Assembly (NCBI RefSeq): GCF_010500815.1 | Contig: NZ_JAAAMG010000015.1 | Span: 78,447 to 142,446 of the forward strand | Reading direction: 5' to 3' | DNA: 64,000 nt | From: Jiella pacifica | Lineage (GTDB): Bacteria; Pseudomonadota; Alphaproteobacteria; Rhizobiales; Rhizobiaceae | In this document: in pieces, positions 18,382 through 28,774 of the stretch | Position numbering within the stretch: position 1 is the first letter of the stretch | How the letters are laid out: every line of letters starts with the position of its first letter | Notes under the pieces: model-generated | Databases searched by the model: none | Told to the model about the DNA's origin: nothing | Seen by the model: only the letters and a program-made list of their open reading frames with translations | Translations under genes and position numbers: made by a program

Positions 18382-20301
18382 ATGATCGACACCCCCATCG
18401 GCGGGTCGAAGACCGCACCGGTCTCCAGGCTCGGCCAGCATTCCAGCCGGCAGATGACGCTCACCCTCGGCGCCCTCGGCGTCGTCTTCGGGGATATCGG
18501 CACGAGCCCCCTCTACGCCTTCAAGGTCGCCATCGACGCCGCCGGTGGCCCCACCCCGGAAGCGGTCTTCGGCGTCCTGTCGCTGATCGTCTGGGCGCTC
18601 GTCCTCGTCGTCACGGCGAAATATCTGTTCTGGATCCTCAGGGTCGACAATGCCGGCGAGGGCGGCATCCTGGCCCTCGCCGCGCTGCTGCGGCTCGACC
18701 GGCCGCGCGGGCTGAAACCGCACACGGTCGTCCTTCTCGCCATCGCGCTGGCGGGCGGGGCGCTGCTCTTCGGCGATGCGGTGCTGACCCCCGCGATCTC
18801 GGTGCTCTCGGCCGTCGAGGGGCTCGGCGAGATCACCACCAGCCTCGATCATCTGATCGTGCCGGTGGCGCTCGCCATCATCGTCGGCCTGTTCGCCGCC
18901 CAGCTTCTCGGGGCGGGGCGGATCGGCAAGGCCTTCGGGCCGGTGATGCTCGTCTGGTTCGCCATGCTGGCGATCTCCGGCGGCATCCAGATCGTCAAGG
19001 TGCCGGCGGTGCTGGAGGCGGTGTCGCCGCATTACGCCCTGTTCTATCTCGTCGGCCATCCGGCCACCGCCGCGGCGATCTGTGGCGCCGTCTTCCTGGC
19101 GGTGACCGGCGGCGAGGCGCTCTATGCCGATCTCGGCCAGTTCGGCCGGCAGGCGATCACCCGCGCCTGGGTCTTCGTCGCCTTTCCGGCCCTCATCATC
19201 AACTATTTCGGCCAGGGCGCCCTGGTCCTCTCCGGGACTGCCGTCGGCGAGAGCACCTTCTACGGCCTGTTCGGCGGCGCCGTTCTGCCCTTCGCGGTGG
19301 TTCTGGCGACGCTCGCCTCGATCATCGCCTCCCAGGCGGTGATCACCGGCATCGCCAGCCTTGCCAGCCAGTCGATGCGGCTCGACTTCCTGCCGTCGAT
19401 GCGGATCCGCTATTTCTCGGCCACCAATCCGCATGATCTCCTGGCGCCGGGGGTCAACACCCTGGTCGGGGTCTGTACGGCCATCGTCGTCCTCTCCTTC
19501 GGCTCGTCGGATGCTTTGTCCAACGCCTATGGCATCGCCGTCGCCGGCGCGATGGCGAGCACCACGGCGCTCTATCTCGCCTACCGGCTGCAGCAGAAGG
19601 GCCGGGGCGTCTGGCGCGTCGTCTCGATCGCCGTAACGGTGCTTTTCCTGCTCCTCGACGTCGCCTTCGTCGCCGCCAATCTCGGCAAGATCGAGGGTGG
19701 AGGCCTCTTGCCCATCGGCCTTGCCGCCGCGGTGGTCTTTCTCGCCGTGTCCTGGCGGTTCGGCCAGATGCGCATGGGAACGCTGCAGGAGGGCGACGAG
19801 CAGGACCTGCGCGACTACATCAAGGCCTGCGGCAACCGGCCGCCGACGACCCAGCGGGCGGCGGTCTTCCTGGTCCGACGCGGCGCCAGTGTGCCGCGGG
19901 CCCTGGCGGAGCTCAACGAACTGACCGAAACGCGCTTCGCCAAGACGATCCTCGTCAGCGTCAGGACCTGGGCAATCCCGCGGGTGTCGCAGGACGAGCG
20001 GATCCAGCGCACGCAGATCCGGCCGGGGCTTTCGCGGATCGTCGTCAGCGTCGGCTACATGCAGCGCATCAACCTGCCCTCGCTGATCGCCGCCGAGCTC
20101 CAGGGCCTCGGCGTCGATCCGGACGAGTCGGTCTACATCGCGGGGCTGGAGCGCCCGGTGCCGCCGCCGCTCTTCGCCAAGCCGGAGGGGTTGTTCCTTG
20201 CCGCCTATGCGGTGATGGCGCGGCTGGCGCTGCGGCCGCCGGACCGCTTCATGCTGCCGCCCTCGCGCACCCTCGAAGTCGGCATGCCGCGCTATCTGTG
20301 A
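18382..20301 (+). CDS. kup: KUP-family low-affinity potassium transporter
   Basis: A proton-coupled K+ uptake protein of the inner membrane, 639 residues. It opens with the family signature [20 protein letters not shown] (about 28-47), followed by roughly 12 hydrophobic helices up to about residue 470 and a cytoplasmic C-terminal domain. No good ribosome site is visible for the ATG at 18382; another in-frame ATG at 18454 would start just before the first helix. It interrupts the rsmB/heparinase/purH neighbourhood and is probably transcribed alone. Confidence 0.93.
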   Translation: MIDTPIGGSKTAPVSRLGQHSSRQMTLTLGALGVVFGDIGTSPLYAFKVAIDAAGGPTPEAVFGVLSLIVWALVLVVTAKYLFWILRVDNAGEGGILALAALLRLDRPRGLKPHTVVLLAIALAGGALLFGDAVLTPAISVLSAVEGLGEITTSLDHLIVPVALAIIVGLFAAQLLGAGRIGKAFGPVMLVWFAMLAISGGIQIVKVPAVLEAVSPHYALFYLVGHPATAAAICGAVFLAVTGGEALYADLGQFGRQAITRAWVFVAFPALIINYFGQGALVLSGTAVGESTFYGLFGGAVLPFAVVLATLASIIASQAVITGIASLASQSMRLDFLPSMRIRYFSATNPHDLLAPGVNTLVGVCTAIVVLSFGSSDALSNAYGIAVAGAMASTTALYLAYRLQQKGRGVWRVVSIAVTVLFLLLDVAFVAANLGKIEGGGLLPIGLAAAVVFLAVSWRFGQMRMGTLQEGDEQDLRDYIKACGNRPPTTQRAAVFLVRRGASVPRALAELNELTETRFAKTILVSVRTWAIPRVSQDERIQRTQIRPGLSRIVVSVGYMQRINLPSLIAAELQGLGVDPDESVYIAGLERPVPPPLFAKPEGLFLAAYAVMARLALRPPDRFMLPPSRTLEVGMPRYL

Positions 20302-20507
20302 GGCGTGAGCGCCGGCGCGGCGCGCCGCGCGGGGCAGGGAAGGCCGCGAGGGCATCGTCCGGCGCGCCCTCGCCATTGCCGCGACGCGGCGGGCCGACTA
20401 TCAGGGGAAGAGATCCCGCGCGGGTTCCGCCGAGCCGCCGCCAAGGCCGGCGATGCACCGAGCGCCGCGAAGACATCCACCGAGCCAGCCTGCCGAGGAA
20501 GCCTGCA

Positions 20508-22124
20508 ATGTCCGTCCAAGCCAACGCCACGCCGCTGCCCGACCGCGTCCGCATCCGCCGCGCCTTGCTGTCGGTCTCCGACAAGACCGGACTGGTGGAA
20601 TTTTCAAAGGGCCTCGCGGCGCTCGGCGTCGAACTGGTCTCGACCGGCGGGACGTCGAAGACCCTGGCGGAAGCGGGGCTCGCCGTCCGCGACGTTTCCG
20701 AGCTGACGGGCTTTCCGGAGATCATGGACGGACGGGTGAAGACGCTGCATCCCGGCGTTCATGGCGGCCTCCTTGGCATTCGCGGCGACGCGGCGCACCG
20801 GCAGGCGATGGACGAGCACGGCATCGCCGGGATCGACCTTCTCGTCGTCAATCTCTATCCCTTCGAGGAAACCCGCGCCTCCGGTGCTTCCCGTGAAACC
20901 ATCGTCGAGAACATCGACATCGGCGGCCCCGCGATGATCCGCGCCGGGGCGAAGAACCACGGCTATGTCGCGGTCGTCGTCGATCCGGCTGATTACGGCG
21001 AGGTTCTCGCCGGCCTCGAAGCGAATGGCGGCGAGACCGACATCGCGCTGCGCCGGACGCTTGCCGGCCGCGCTTTCGCCCGCACGGCGGCCTATGACGC
21101 GGCGGTCTCCGGCTGGTTCGCCGAGAGCCTCGGCGAGACGACGCCGAAACGCATCGCCATCGCCGGGGAACTCGCCGAGGCGCTGCGCTACGGCGAGAAC
21201 CCGCACCAGTCGGCCGGCTTCTACCGGACCGGCGAAAGCCGCTCGGGCGTCGCCACGGCACGGCAGCTGCAGGGCAAGGCGCTCTCCTACAACAACATCA
21301 ACGACACCGACGCCGCCTTCGAGCTGGTCGGCGAGTTCGATCCCGCCCGCACGGCGGCCGTCGCGATCATCAAGCACGCCAATCCCTGCGGCGTCGCGGA
21401 AGGGGGCGATCTCGTCGCCGCCTACAAGGCGGCGCTCGCCTGCGATCCCGTCTCGGCCTTCGGTGGCATCGTCGCGCTCAACCGGCGGCTCGATGCCCGC
21501 ACGGCGGAAGCGATCGTCAAGGTGTTCACCGAGGTGATCATCGCGCCCGAGGCCGACGACGAAGCGATCGCCATCGTCGCGGCGAAGAAGAATCTGCGTC
21601 TTTTGATCACCGGCGGGCTGCCGGACCCGCGCGCTGCGGGGCGCTTCGTCAAATCGGTGGCCGGTGGGCTCCTCGTCCAGTCGCGCGACAATGGCGTCGT
21701 CGACGATCTCGATCTGAAGGTGGTGACCAAGCGGGCGCCGAGCGCGGCGGAACTGTCGGACCTGCGTTTTGCTTTCCGGGTCGCCAAGCACGTCAAGTCC
21801 AACACCATCGTCTATGCCAAGGGCGGCGCGACGGTCGGCATTGGCGCCGGGCAGATGAGCCGGGTGGATTCGGCCCGGATCGCCGCCCGCAAGGCCGAGG
21901 ATGCGGCCAAGGCGGCCGGCGCGGACAAGCCCGCCACCATCGGCTCGGTGGTTGCCTCCGACGCCTTCTTCCCCTTTGCCGACGGCCTCTTGTCGGCCGT
22001 TGAGGCGGGCGCCACGGCGGTCATCCAGCCGGGCGGCTCGATGCGCGACGACGAGGTCATCGCCGCGGCCGACGAGCACGGCCTCGCCATGGTGCTGACG
22101 GGCATGCGGCATTTCCGGCATTGA
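20508..22124 (+). CDS. purH: Bifunctional AICAR transformylase / IMP cyclohydrolase
   Basis: Catalyses the last two steps of IMP synthesis: formyl transfer from 10-formyl-THF to AICAR and ring closure. It has 538 residues. The N-terminal cyclohydrolase (about 15-210) shows [18 protein letters not shown] and [10 protein letters not shown]. The C-terminal transformylase shows KHANPCGVA and [17 protein letters not shown] site lies about 9 nt before the ATG. There is a weaker parS-like 16-mer at 20885-20900 with a broken core. It is monocistronic as far as the window shows. Confidence 0.97.
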   Translation: MSVQANATPLPDRVRIRRALLSVSDKTGLVEFSKGLAALGVELVSTGGTSKTLAEAGLAVRDVSELTGFPEIMDGRVKTLHPGVHGGLLGIRGDAAHRQAMDEHGIAGIDLLVVNLYPFEETRASGASRETIVENIDIGGPAMIRAGAKNHGYVAVVVDPADYGEVLAGLEANGGETDIALRRTLAGRAFARTAAYDAAVSGWFAESLGETTPKRIAIAGELAEALRYGENPHQSAGFYRTGESRSGVATARQLQGKALSYNNINDTDAAFELVGEFDPARTAAVAIIKHANPCGVAEGGDLVAAYKAALACDPVSAFGGIVALNRRLDARTAEAIVKVFTEVIIAPEADDEAIAIVAAKKNLRLLITGGLPDPRAAGRFVKSVAGGLLVQSRDNGVVDDLDLKVVTKRAPSAAELSDLRFAFRVAKHVKSNTIVYAKGGATVGIGAGQMSRVDSARIAARKAEDAAKAAGADKPATIGSVVASDAFFPFADGLLSAVEAGATAVIQPGGSMRDDEVIAAADEHGLAMVLTGMRHFRH

Positions 22125-22242
22125 AACGCGGCTGGCTTTCGGTGCCAGGCGGGAGACGGAAGGGCGGACGCGTCGGCGTCTTGCCCTGGGTCTCGAAATC
22201 GGACGGGCGCTCGGTGGTGTCAGGGAGGTCCTTGCCCCGCTA

Positions 22243-22881
22243 TCAGGGCGCGATTTTCGACGCCGTTCGCAAGGCGGGGGTTCTGAAGTAAATGTCGGCG
22301 ACCTTGCATTTCAGCCCGAAATCCGGAAGCGCGATCTCGTCGTCCGGCGAATCGTAGCGTGACTCGATCCAGCCCTGATCGGTTCGGATCAGGGCCATCA
22401 CCGCTATCTCGCTCTGGTCGACCACGAGGATCGCCATGCAGGATGGCAGATTTCGGTACCCCTCGAGCTTGATGTCGATCTTCGGGCGAGCAGATCCGGC
22501 GATGGGCTTTCGATCGCTCGGGCTGACGACTTCCACCGCAAGATGACAGGTTGCCGTGCTGGTGAGGCCTTCCTGGAGGTCGGCCTCGTCGAGGACGGCG
22601 ACGTCCGGGACGTAGTTGCCGCCTCCCACGATGCCGGCCGCTTCCATGACGATCGTCACTTCCCTGCAGGCGAGCAGATCCGGAAGGACGTTCGCCAAGG
22701 CATCGTTGAGCAGGCGTTCGATGTTCGAGGCGATGACCGAGTGAGGAATGGTGGGCGTGGCTTGCATGACGAAAAGCCCGTCGATCAGTTCCCACGTTTC
22801 TCCTTCGGGCCTGCTTGCCACGAAGTCGTCGAATGTCGATGCCGAAAGATGCTCTGGCATGGATTGTGACGGCAATCCCAT
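22243..22881 (-). CDS. Uma2-family (DUF820) putative PD-(D/E)XK nuclease
   Basis: A 212-residue protein of the Uma2 family, which adopts a PD-(D/E)XK nuclease fold. Candidate catalytic positions are the Asp of YVPDVAVL, the Glu of AVEVVSPSD, and Lys in KIDIKLEGYR. The family is expanded in cyanobacteria and scattered elsewhere; cellular role unknown. The start is moved to ATG 22881, which has an excellent AGGGAGGT 6 nt upstream, rather than the ATG 33 nt earlier. It is isolated between purH and the receiver gene, and probably an accessory gene. Confidence 0.85.
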   Translation of the reverse strand: MGLPSQSMPEHLSASTFDDFVASRPEGETWELIDGLFVMQATPTIPHSVIASNIERLLNDALANVLPDLLACREVTIVMEAAGIVGGGNYVPDVAVLDEADLQEGLTSTATCHLAVEVVSPSDRKPIAGSARPKIDIKLEGYRNLPSCMAILVVDQSEIAVMALIRTDQGWIESRYDSPDDEIALPDFGLKCKVADIYFRTPALRTASKIAP

Positions 22882-23129
22882 GACCGGACCTCCCTGGTGA
22901 CCCCGTTCCGTCATTCGTTAGCACGACGCGGTTGTCGCGTCGCGATCAGATGTTCCGTTGGGCCGAGTGTCGGTCCTACGCCCGTCTCGCCTCGGCGCTG
23001 GCGCGCGATATCGGCGTCCTAGACTCCGCAGCGAGACGGGCGCGGTGCAAGGAGACGGCTCAATCCGCCGGAAGCGCTTTCGCGCGTTTCGTGCAGCGAC
23101 GCCCTTCTAAAAAAGGCGAGAAGTCGTCC

Positions 23130-23510
23130 TCAGGCCAGCACCGTTTCCGGTTCCATGAAGCGCTTGAGGACGGCGTCCAGCGCCGCCCGGTCGAAGGGCT
23201 TGTAGAGGTAGCATTCGACGCCGGCCCGTTTCAGCCGGGTCATCAGTCCGAGATTGGCCTCGACGATCATCGCCACCAGGTGGGTGGAGCTTCCCGCCCG
23301 TTCGCGCACCGCCTTGATCTCCTCGACGACCGCCTTGTCGCGGGCGCTGACGCCGACGACGAGGATGTCCGGGGCGCCGTGGTTGTCGATCCAGGCCAGG
23401 GCCTCGCCCGGCTTTTCCAGCGTGTCGACGTCGAGACCCTCGCGGCTGAGCAGCCGGAAGGCGATCTTGCGGATGACCGGCGCCTCGTCGATGATCAGAC
23501 AGGTCTTCAT
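23130..23510 (-). CDS. Receiver-domain protein lacking the phospho-acceptor Asp
   Basis: A 126-residue stand-alone CheY-like domain (MKTCLIIDEAPVIRKIAFRLL...). The acidic pocket is reduced to Asp8-Glu9, the conserved Lys104 is kept in YLYKPF, but the residue at the phospho-acceptor position is Gly53 (DILVVGVSA) instead of Asp. It should therefore not accept phosphate in the usual way and may work as a pseudo-receiver or binding partner. AAGGATGAG precedes the ATG. It lies 253 nt downstream of chpT on the same strand, suggesting a link with the ChpT-CtrA phosphorelay. Confidence 0.85.
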   Translation of the reverse strand: MKTCLIIDEAPVIRKIAFRLLSREGLDVDTLEKPGEALAWIDNHGAPDILVVGVSARDKAVVEEIKAVRERAGSSTHLVAMIVEANLGLMTRLKRAGVECYLYKPFDRAALDAVLKRFMEPETVLA

Positions 23511-23763
23511 GGGCTCATCCTTTCGACACGGCCGGGCTGGTTCGCGATCCCTCCAGGTGGAAGACGGCCACCCGAAGCCACGGCGGCATCGGCGAGACAC
23601 CCCGGCGGTGGCAGCGAAAGAGCGCGGCCGGCTTCGGAGTGGAATCGCCCGCCCCGGCAACGCAACGTAACCCGACGGCTTTTCCGAATGGTTGAGAGAA
23701 ACGGCTAACGTTGGGTAAAATCCGGCCGGTATTCCGGATGGCAGGGCGACGGCGCCCGCGGGC

Positions 23764-24501
23764 CTATGCGGCCGGCGCGGGACCCGGCCCGGCGGGCTCG
23801 TTTGCGGTCGCGGCCGCCTTGGGGCCGATCTTGAAGACGACGCGGTCGTCGGTCTTCTCGTAGGTCACGGCGAGGCCGGATTCCTCGGCGAGGAACAGCG
23901 TGTAGTAGGGCTGGATCGCCTGGGCGTCCATCGCCTCCTCGCCCATGGTGCCGTCGAGCATCGCGACGAGCCGCTGCTGCATCCGGATCCGGTCGCCGGT
24001 CGCGGTGATGGTGGCGCCGAAGGGTTCGATGCCGTCGATCTGGACGTGGACCTTGCCGCCGCGGCTGATCGAGGCGCTCGCCATGACGATCAGGTTGAGG
24101 ACGATCTTGGCGCAGTTCTTCGGAACGTAGCCCGGCTCGCCCTCCCAGACGAGGCTCGGTTTCTCGTGCTCCATGTAGCCGGTCGCCACCGTCTTGGCGT
24201 CGTTGAGGTCGATCATCGCGGTCTGCGAGCCGGCGGCGCCGAAGGCGATCCGGGCGAACTGCAGCTTGGCGACCGCCGACTTCAGCGACGAGCGGACGAG
24301 CTGCATCGATTCCTTGTCGCCCGGCATGTCGTCGAGGAGTTCCAGCCCGCTCTGGATGCCGAAGACCGGCGAGATGATGTCGTGGCAGAGGCGGCTCGAC
24401 AGGAGCGCCGCAAGATCGGCCGCGGAGATGGGAGGCAGGCTGGTCATGGTCGAACCGTCCGCTGGTTGGGCGATTTTCGTCTGATCGAATTGGCGAATCA
24501 T
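23764..24501 (-). CDS. chpT: Histidine phosphotransferase ChpT
   Basis: Relays phosphate from the hybrid kinase CckA to CtrA and CpdR, controlling cell cycle and motility. The dimerisation/phosphotransfer helix LLSSRLCHDIISPVFGIQ carries the phosphorylated His (His40 from this start). The rest is a degenerate Bergerat ATPase-like fold without ATP-binding boxes, as in known ChpT. The C-terminus is Ala/Pro-rich. The ATG at 24501 has GAGGAA 11 nt upstream; the ATG at 24447 gives a length closer to typical ChpT. Its target CtrA is encoded at about 30 kb. Confidence 0.9.
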   Translation of the reverse strand: MIRQFDQTKIAQPADGSTMTSLPPISAADLAALLSSRLCHDIISPVFGIQSGLELLDDMPGDKESMQLVRSSLKSAVAKLQFARIAFGAAGSQTAMIDLNDAKTVATGYMEHEKPSLVWEGEPGYVPKNCAKIVLNLIVMASASISRGGKVHVQIDGIEPFGATITATGDRIRMQQRLVAMLDGTMGEEAMDAQAIQPYYTLFLAEESGLAVTYEKTDDRVVFKIGPKAAATANEPAGPGPAPAA

Positions 24502-24715
24502 CGCCCGTGATGTTCCTCGACCATGATTCCAAGGCGGGTGGCCGTCAACCGAGCCCGGGCGAAACGCGTCGAAGCGCCGCCACGAGATCGAGAAACGTCA
24601 CCTTCTCGACGGTTCGTTAGTGTTTCGGAAACCACGATCGGCGCAAAATGCGCGAAAGCGGGATTTTGACCGCGTTTTTCGCCGAAACGATCAATCCTCG
24701 CGAAAGGAATGGATC

Positions 24716-25306
24716 ATGCGCTCGATCGTCGGAACGTTTCGCAGCCTCGCCGCCGCGGCCCTCATCGGCCTTGCGGCGACGACCGGCTCCACCGCTCCCG
24801 CCACCGCCCAGGTCGCGGCGCAGGAAGGCTACACCATGGACGAGGTGGTCGGGACCGGCCACCGCTTCTTCGGCACCACCTCCGGCGGCCTCGCCCAGCT
24901 GCTCGAGCGGGCCTTCCAGAGCTACGGCCTGCCGAACGGCTACATCCTCGGCCAGGAAGCGGCCGGTGCCTTCTTCGGCGGTCTGCGCTTCGGCGAGGGC
25001 ACACTCTACACCAAGAATGCCGGCCAGCGGCGGATCTTCTGGCAGGGGCCGTCGCTCGGCTTCGACGTCGGCGGCGACGGGGCGCGGACGATGATGCTGG
25101 TCTACAACCTGCCCAGCATCGAATCGGTCTATGGCCGCTTCGGCGGGGTTTCCGGCAGCGCCTATCTGGTCGGCGGGCTCGGCATGACGGTGCTCGCCCG
25201 CGACAACGTCCTGCTGGTGCCCGTGAAGACGGGCGTCGGGGCGCGGCTCGGCCTCAATCTCGGCTATCTGAAGTTGACCCCGATGCCGACCTGGAATCCG
25301 TTCTGA
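24716..25306 (+). CDS. eipA: Periplasmic envelope integrity protein EipA (DUF1134)
   Basis: A 196-residue exported protein. The signal peptide covers residues 1-32 (ending TAPATAQVA), then a single DUF1134 domain with the family stretches GTGHRFFGTTSGGLAQ, GYILGQEAAGAFFGGLR and GSAYLVGGLGMTVL. EipA is a conserved alphaproteobacterial periplasmic beta-barrel-like protein required for envelope integrity in Brucella. GAAAGGAATGG precedes the ATG. It is divergent from chpT with about 210 nt between them. Confidence 0.9.
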   Translation: MRSIVGTFRSLAAAALIGLAATTGSTAPATAQVAAQEGYTMDEVVGTGHRFFGTTSGGLAQLLERAFQSYGLPNGYILGQEAAGAFFGGLRFGEGTLYTKNAGQRRIFWQGPSLGFDVGGDGARTMMLVYNLPSIESVYGRFGGVSGSAYLVGGLGMTVLARDNVLLVPVKTGVGARLGLNLGYLKLTPMPTWNPF

Positions 25307-25438
25307 TTTCGGGGGGCCGCGGCGTGACGCATTCACCATAGCGAGTTGTCTTTATTGCGCAGGAGGGCGCCAGGACGCGCATTTGGCGAGCTTTTGCTCT
25401 ATATGTCGGGGTGAAGGACGAGAACCCCCGGATATGAG

Positions 25439-26776
25439 ATGATCGCCACCGCCCTGACCTTCGTGTTCGGCTTCCTCGCGGCGACGCTGATCGCGCTCGT
25501 CGTCTCGCCGCTATTCTGGTCGCGGACGCGCCGTCTCGCGCTGAGAGAATACCAAGCCAGCATTCCCGCTTCCGCCCGGGAGGTCCGCGCCAGCCTCGAC
25601 CACGTTCGGGCCGAAGCGGCGCTCACCGCCCGTCGCCGCGAGATGAAGGCCGAGGCCGAGATCGAGAAGGCGGCGCTCGCCCGCATCGAGGCGGGACGGC
25701 TGGCGGGGGAAAACGCCGAACTGCGGGCGCGCAATGCGGCGCTCTCGGGTACGCTCGGCGATATGAGCGGTGAACTCCGGGACGCCAGCGAACAGCTCGC
25801 CCTGCGTGATGAAGAGATCGAGGAGCTGGGCGCCGAATTGCGGGCTCTTTCCCACGATTTCGACCTGAAATCCGACGAACTCGAGGCGCTCGACGCCCGC
25901 TTTGCCGACCTCGGCGCGATCGCCGACGAACGCCGGGCGACGATCGAGGAGCAGGACTTGCGGATCGAGGAGCTGTCCGACGCGCTGCGCGAGGCCGAAC
26001 GCGAAAGACGCGAGGCCGGCAAGGCGCTCGAGCGCCTGCGTAGCGAGGCAGGTGTGCTCGAGGCGCATCTCGCCAAGGAGCGGAACGCCGTGAAGCGCCT
26101 CGACGACAAGGTCGCCCGGCTGACCGGCCAGCTGGCCGAGCGGGACGAGCAGATCGCCCGGCTGCTCGGCGAGGCGGCGAGTTCGGCAGCCGCGTATTCC
26201 TCCGACGACCATGCCGAGGTCGAGGCCGCGGAAGCCTTCCGCCTCGACGAGGGCCGGAATCGGCAGGGCGAGGGGCGCCTCCAGGTGCGGCCCGCCATCC
26301 GCCCCGCTTTCGGTCGCAGGAGCGACGAAGCCGCCGCGCCTGCGAGCCGGCATGGAGAGACAGGACGAGAACCCGCCGGAAAAGCAGTCGAAGAACCCGA
26401 GGGCGACGTCGCGATCGCCGCAGAGGGCCCTGCATCGCCGGCGCTTTCGCCGCAACCTGCCGGTCCCAAGGATCGGCCGAATGCGAACCGCGAGCCGGAG
26501 CCCGTCCCCTCCCTCGCCATGCGGCTCGGCCTGCCCGAACGGCCGGAATTTGCCGACGATCTCGGTGATGGCGAGCTGCGCGACAAGGTCGGCGAACTTG
26601 CGGCGAAGGTCGTGGCGCTCACCGCCGAGCGAGAAGGCGCACGCTCGCCGCTCGACGCCATCCTCGATGCCGAAGCGACGATGGCGATGCCGCGGCGGCA
26701 CGATGCCGCCGGCCCGTCGCTGGCCGAGAGGGTGCGGCGGCTGCGCCAGGAGGCGCGCGATCACGCCGCCGAATAA
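25439..26776 (+). CDS. Membrane-anchored coiled-coil protein of unknown function
   Basis: A 445-residue protein not assigned to a family. Residues 1-28 form one transmembrane helix (TALTFVFGFLAATLIALVVSPLF region). Residues 30-260 are highly charged with heptad character (repeated Glu/Arg/Leu/Ala), predicting a long cytoplasmic coiled coil. Residues 265-370 are Pro/Gly/Glu-rich linker, and a conserved-looking segment FADDLGDGELRDKVGELAAKV follows. The last 16 nt overlap the convergent methyltransferase gene. A structural or scaffold role is a guess. Confidence 0.75.
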   Translation: MIATALTFVFGFLAATLIALVVSPLFWSRTRRLALREYQASIPASAREVRASLDHVRAEAALTARRREMKAEAEIEKAALARIEAGRLAGENAELRARNAALSGTLGDMSGELRDASEQLALRDEEIEELGAELRALSHDFDLKSDELEALDARFADLGAIADERRATIEEQDLRIEELSDALREAERERREAGKALERLRSEAGVLEAHLAKERNAVKRLDDKVARLTGQLAERDEQIARLLGEAASSAAAYSSDDHAEVEAAEAFRLDEGRNRQGEGRLQVRPAIRPAFGRRSDEAAAPASRHGETGREPAGKAVEEPEGDVAIAAEGPASPALSPQPAGPKDRPNANREPEPVPSLAMRLGLPERPEFADDLGDGELRDKVGELAAKVVALTAEREGARSPLDAILDAEATMAMPRRHDAAGPSLAERVRRLRQEARDHAAE

Positions 26777-27627
26777 AGCCGCGACAACACGATCGCCGCA
26801 CTCGTCGCGACGTTGAGGCTGTCGATGCCGGGCGCCATCGCGATCCGGGCCGTCTCCGTCTGGGCGAGAAGCGATTCGGGGAGCCCTCGGCCCTCGCTGC
26901 CGAGGAGAAGCGCCAGCCCTTCGCCGGGCTTCAGCTCGGCAAGGTCGACCGTGCCCCGCGGCGACAGGGCGATCGGGCGATGACCGGAGCGCTCCAGAGC
27001 CTTCCAGATCGCCTGAACGTCGGCACCATGGTGGAACGGCAGCGTCAGGGCCGTGCCGACCGAGACGCGGATCGCCTTGCGGTAGAGCGGATGGCACGAC
27101 GCTCCGTCGAGGAGGAGGCCGGACGCGCCGAAGGCGGCGGCGTTGCGGAACAGGGCGCCGACATTGTCGTGGTTGGCAAGGCCGATGGCGACGACAAGCG
27201 GGGCGCCCGCACGCCGCGAGCGCGCGAGAAACTCCGCCAGTTCGGCCGTCTCCCCGCCATCTTTCGCCGACTCTCCGGCACGTTGCCGGGCGTTGCGATC
27301 GACGGCATGGGCGAGGACGCCGCGATGGATGGCAAATCCTGCCACCGTGTCCATGACCGCGCGTTCGGCGGCGAAGATCGGCACGTCGTGCGGGACCAGC
27401 GCCAGCCGGTCGGCGATCCCCGCGACACGGCTTTTCAGGAGGAACAGGCTGGTCGGGCGGAAGCGTTCGGAGCGCAGGAGATGATCGAGGACGACGGTGC
27501 CCTCGGCGATGAAGCCGCTGCGGGCGACGAGATCGCGCTCGCGGATGTCGAGATAGTCGGCGATGCGGGGGTCGGCGGCATCGTCGATGTCGACGAGGCG
27601 GGCGGCGAGGTCGGGCGCAAGGGTCAT
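26761..27627 (-). CDS. SpoU/TrmH-family RNA 2'-O-methyltransferase
   Basis: A 288-residue SPOUT methyltransferase. Motif 1 is GLANHDNVGALFRNAAAFG, motif 2 LALLLGSEGRGL and motif 3 APGIDSLNVATSAAIVL, forming the trefoil-knot SAM site. The N-terminal 100 residues are a substrate-binding extension typical of rRNA/tRNA ribose methylases. The target nucleotide cannot be told. The gene converges on, and overlaps by 16 nt, the coiled-coil protein gene. Confidence 0.9.
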   Translation of the reverse strand: MTLAPDLAARLVDIDDAADPRIADYLDIRERDLVARSGFIAEGTVVLDHLLRSERFRPTSLFLLKSRVAGIADRLALVPHDVPIFAAERAVMDTVAGFAIHRGVLAHAVDRNARQRAGESAKDGGETAELAEFLARSRRAGAPLVVAIGLANHDNVGALFRNAAAFGASGLLLDGASCHPLYRKAIRVSVGTALTLPFHHGADVQAIWKALERSGHRPIALSPRGTVDLAELKPGEGLALLLGSEGRGLPESLLAQTETARIAMAPGIDSLNVATSAAIVLSRLYSAA

Positions 27628-27955
27628 GGTTTTTTCCTACGGCATCGGCGTCGTAGAATTAAGAGCCTGCCGGCAACCGGCACCGGCTCATCCCGCCCCA
27701 CCTGCCGATCTCTCGCCCACGGAGATCAGGCAGCTTCGCAGCTCGCGCCCGTCATCCGGCCGCCGATGGGCGTGGCAACGGTTGAAGGCGCGCTGAAACC
27801 CATGCGCGAGATCGATCTCCCCCTTGCGGGGGAGAGGCTCGGCAGGGCAGGAGGGGAGAGTTTGCCGGGGCGCCGCCGCTCGACCGAGGACGCGCGCATC
27901 CGCTCCACGTCGCGGCGCCGCGCGGGCGCCGGACGCGTCATCGAAAGGCGAGACC
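27628..27955. other. Intergenic region upstream of hisA with a G/C hairpin
   Basis: About 330 nt without a supported gene. At 27817-27834, CTCCCCC and GGGGGAG form a 7-bp stem around TTGC. Sequences of this form recur as short extragenic palindromes in Rhizobiales, so this may be a repeat unit rather than a functional attenuator. The hisA ribosome site GAAAGGCGAG lies at the right end. Confidence 0.5.
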
Positions 27956-28693
27956 ATGATCCTGTTTCCGGCAATCGATCTGAAGGACGGCGCCTGCGTG
28001 CGCCTGAAGCTCGGCCTGATGGACGAGGCGACGGTCTACAATCCCGATCCGGCCGGCCAGGCGAGAGCCTTTCACGACGTCGGCTTCTCGCATCTCCACG
28101 TCGTCGATCTGAACGGCGCCTTTGCCGGCCAGGCGATGAACGAGCCCGCCGTCGACGCCATCCTCGCGGCGGTCGGCCGCGACATGAAGGTGCAGCTCGG
28201 CGGCGGCATCCGCACCATGGCGGACATCGAGCGCTGGCTGGAAAAGGGCCTGTCGCGGGTGATCCTCGGCACCGTCGCGGTCCGCGAGCCGGAACTCGTC
28301 CGGCAGGCGGCCGGGCGGTTTGCCGGCCAGATCGCCGTCGGCATCGACGCCAAGGGCGGCAAGGTGGCGGTCGAGGGCTGGGCCGAGACCTCCGAACTCA
28401 CCGCCATCGATCTCGCCAGGCGCTTCGAAGACGCCGGCGTCGCGGCGATCGTCTACACCGACATCGACCGGGATGGCATCCTGTCCGGTATCAATTGGGA
28501 ATCCACTATCGAACTGGCCGAGGCCGTGTCGATCCCGGTGATCGCCTCCGGCGGCCTCGCCTCGATCGCCGACGTCGTCCGCCTGAAGATGCCGGATGCC
28601 GCACGGCTCGAAGGCGCGATCTCCGGCCGGGCGCTCTATGACGGAAGCCTCGATGCCGGCGAGGCTCTGCGGGTGCTGGCGGGCGAAGGCTGA
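27956..28693 (+). CDS. hisA: ProFAR isomerase of histidine biosynthesis
   Basis: Isomerises ProFAR to PRFAR, the fourth step of histidine synthesis. It is a 245-residue beta/alpha barrel. Catalytic aspartates are Asp8 (FPAIDLKDG) and the Asp of VYTDIDRDG; phosphate-binding turns are QLGGGIRT and IASGGLAS. It normally sits in a hisH-hisA-hisF cluster in Rhizobiales, but here no other his gene lies within the window and the downstream gene is mbfA. GAAAGGCGAG precedes the ATG. Confidence 0.96.
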   Translation: MILFPAIDLKDGACVRLKLGLMDEATVYNPDPAGQARAFHDVGFSHLHVVDLNGAFAGQAMNEPAVDAILAAVGRDMKVQLGGGIRTMADIERWLEKGLSRVILGTVAVREPELVRQAAGRFAGQIAVGIDAKGGKVAVEGWAETSELTAIDLARRFEDAGVAAIVYTDIDRDGILSGINWESTIELAEAVSIPVIASGGLASIADVVRLKMPDAARLEGAISGRALYDGSLDAGEALRVLAGEG

Positions 28694-28774
28694 GGCGCGG
28701 CGCGGGTCGTTCCTTCCGGCGAGCCGAAACGAGCGGTCTTCTGGCAAATTGCCGTGACATCGGCCTGTCCGATC

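Noticed and set aside
18199..20376. A 725-codon antisense open frame opposite kup
   Set aside because: Its Arg/Asp/Gly-rich composition is typical of reverse-strand shadows in GC-rich DNA; kup is clearly real.
20885..20900. Third parS-like 16-mer in purH
   Set aside because: It matches 13 of 16 but the CACGTG core is broken (CCCGTG), so it was not listed as a site.
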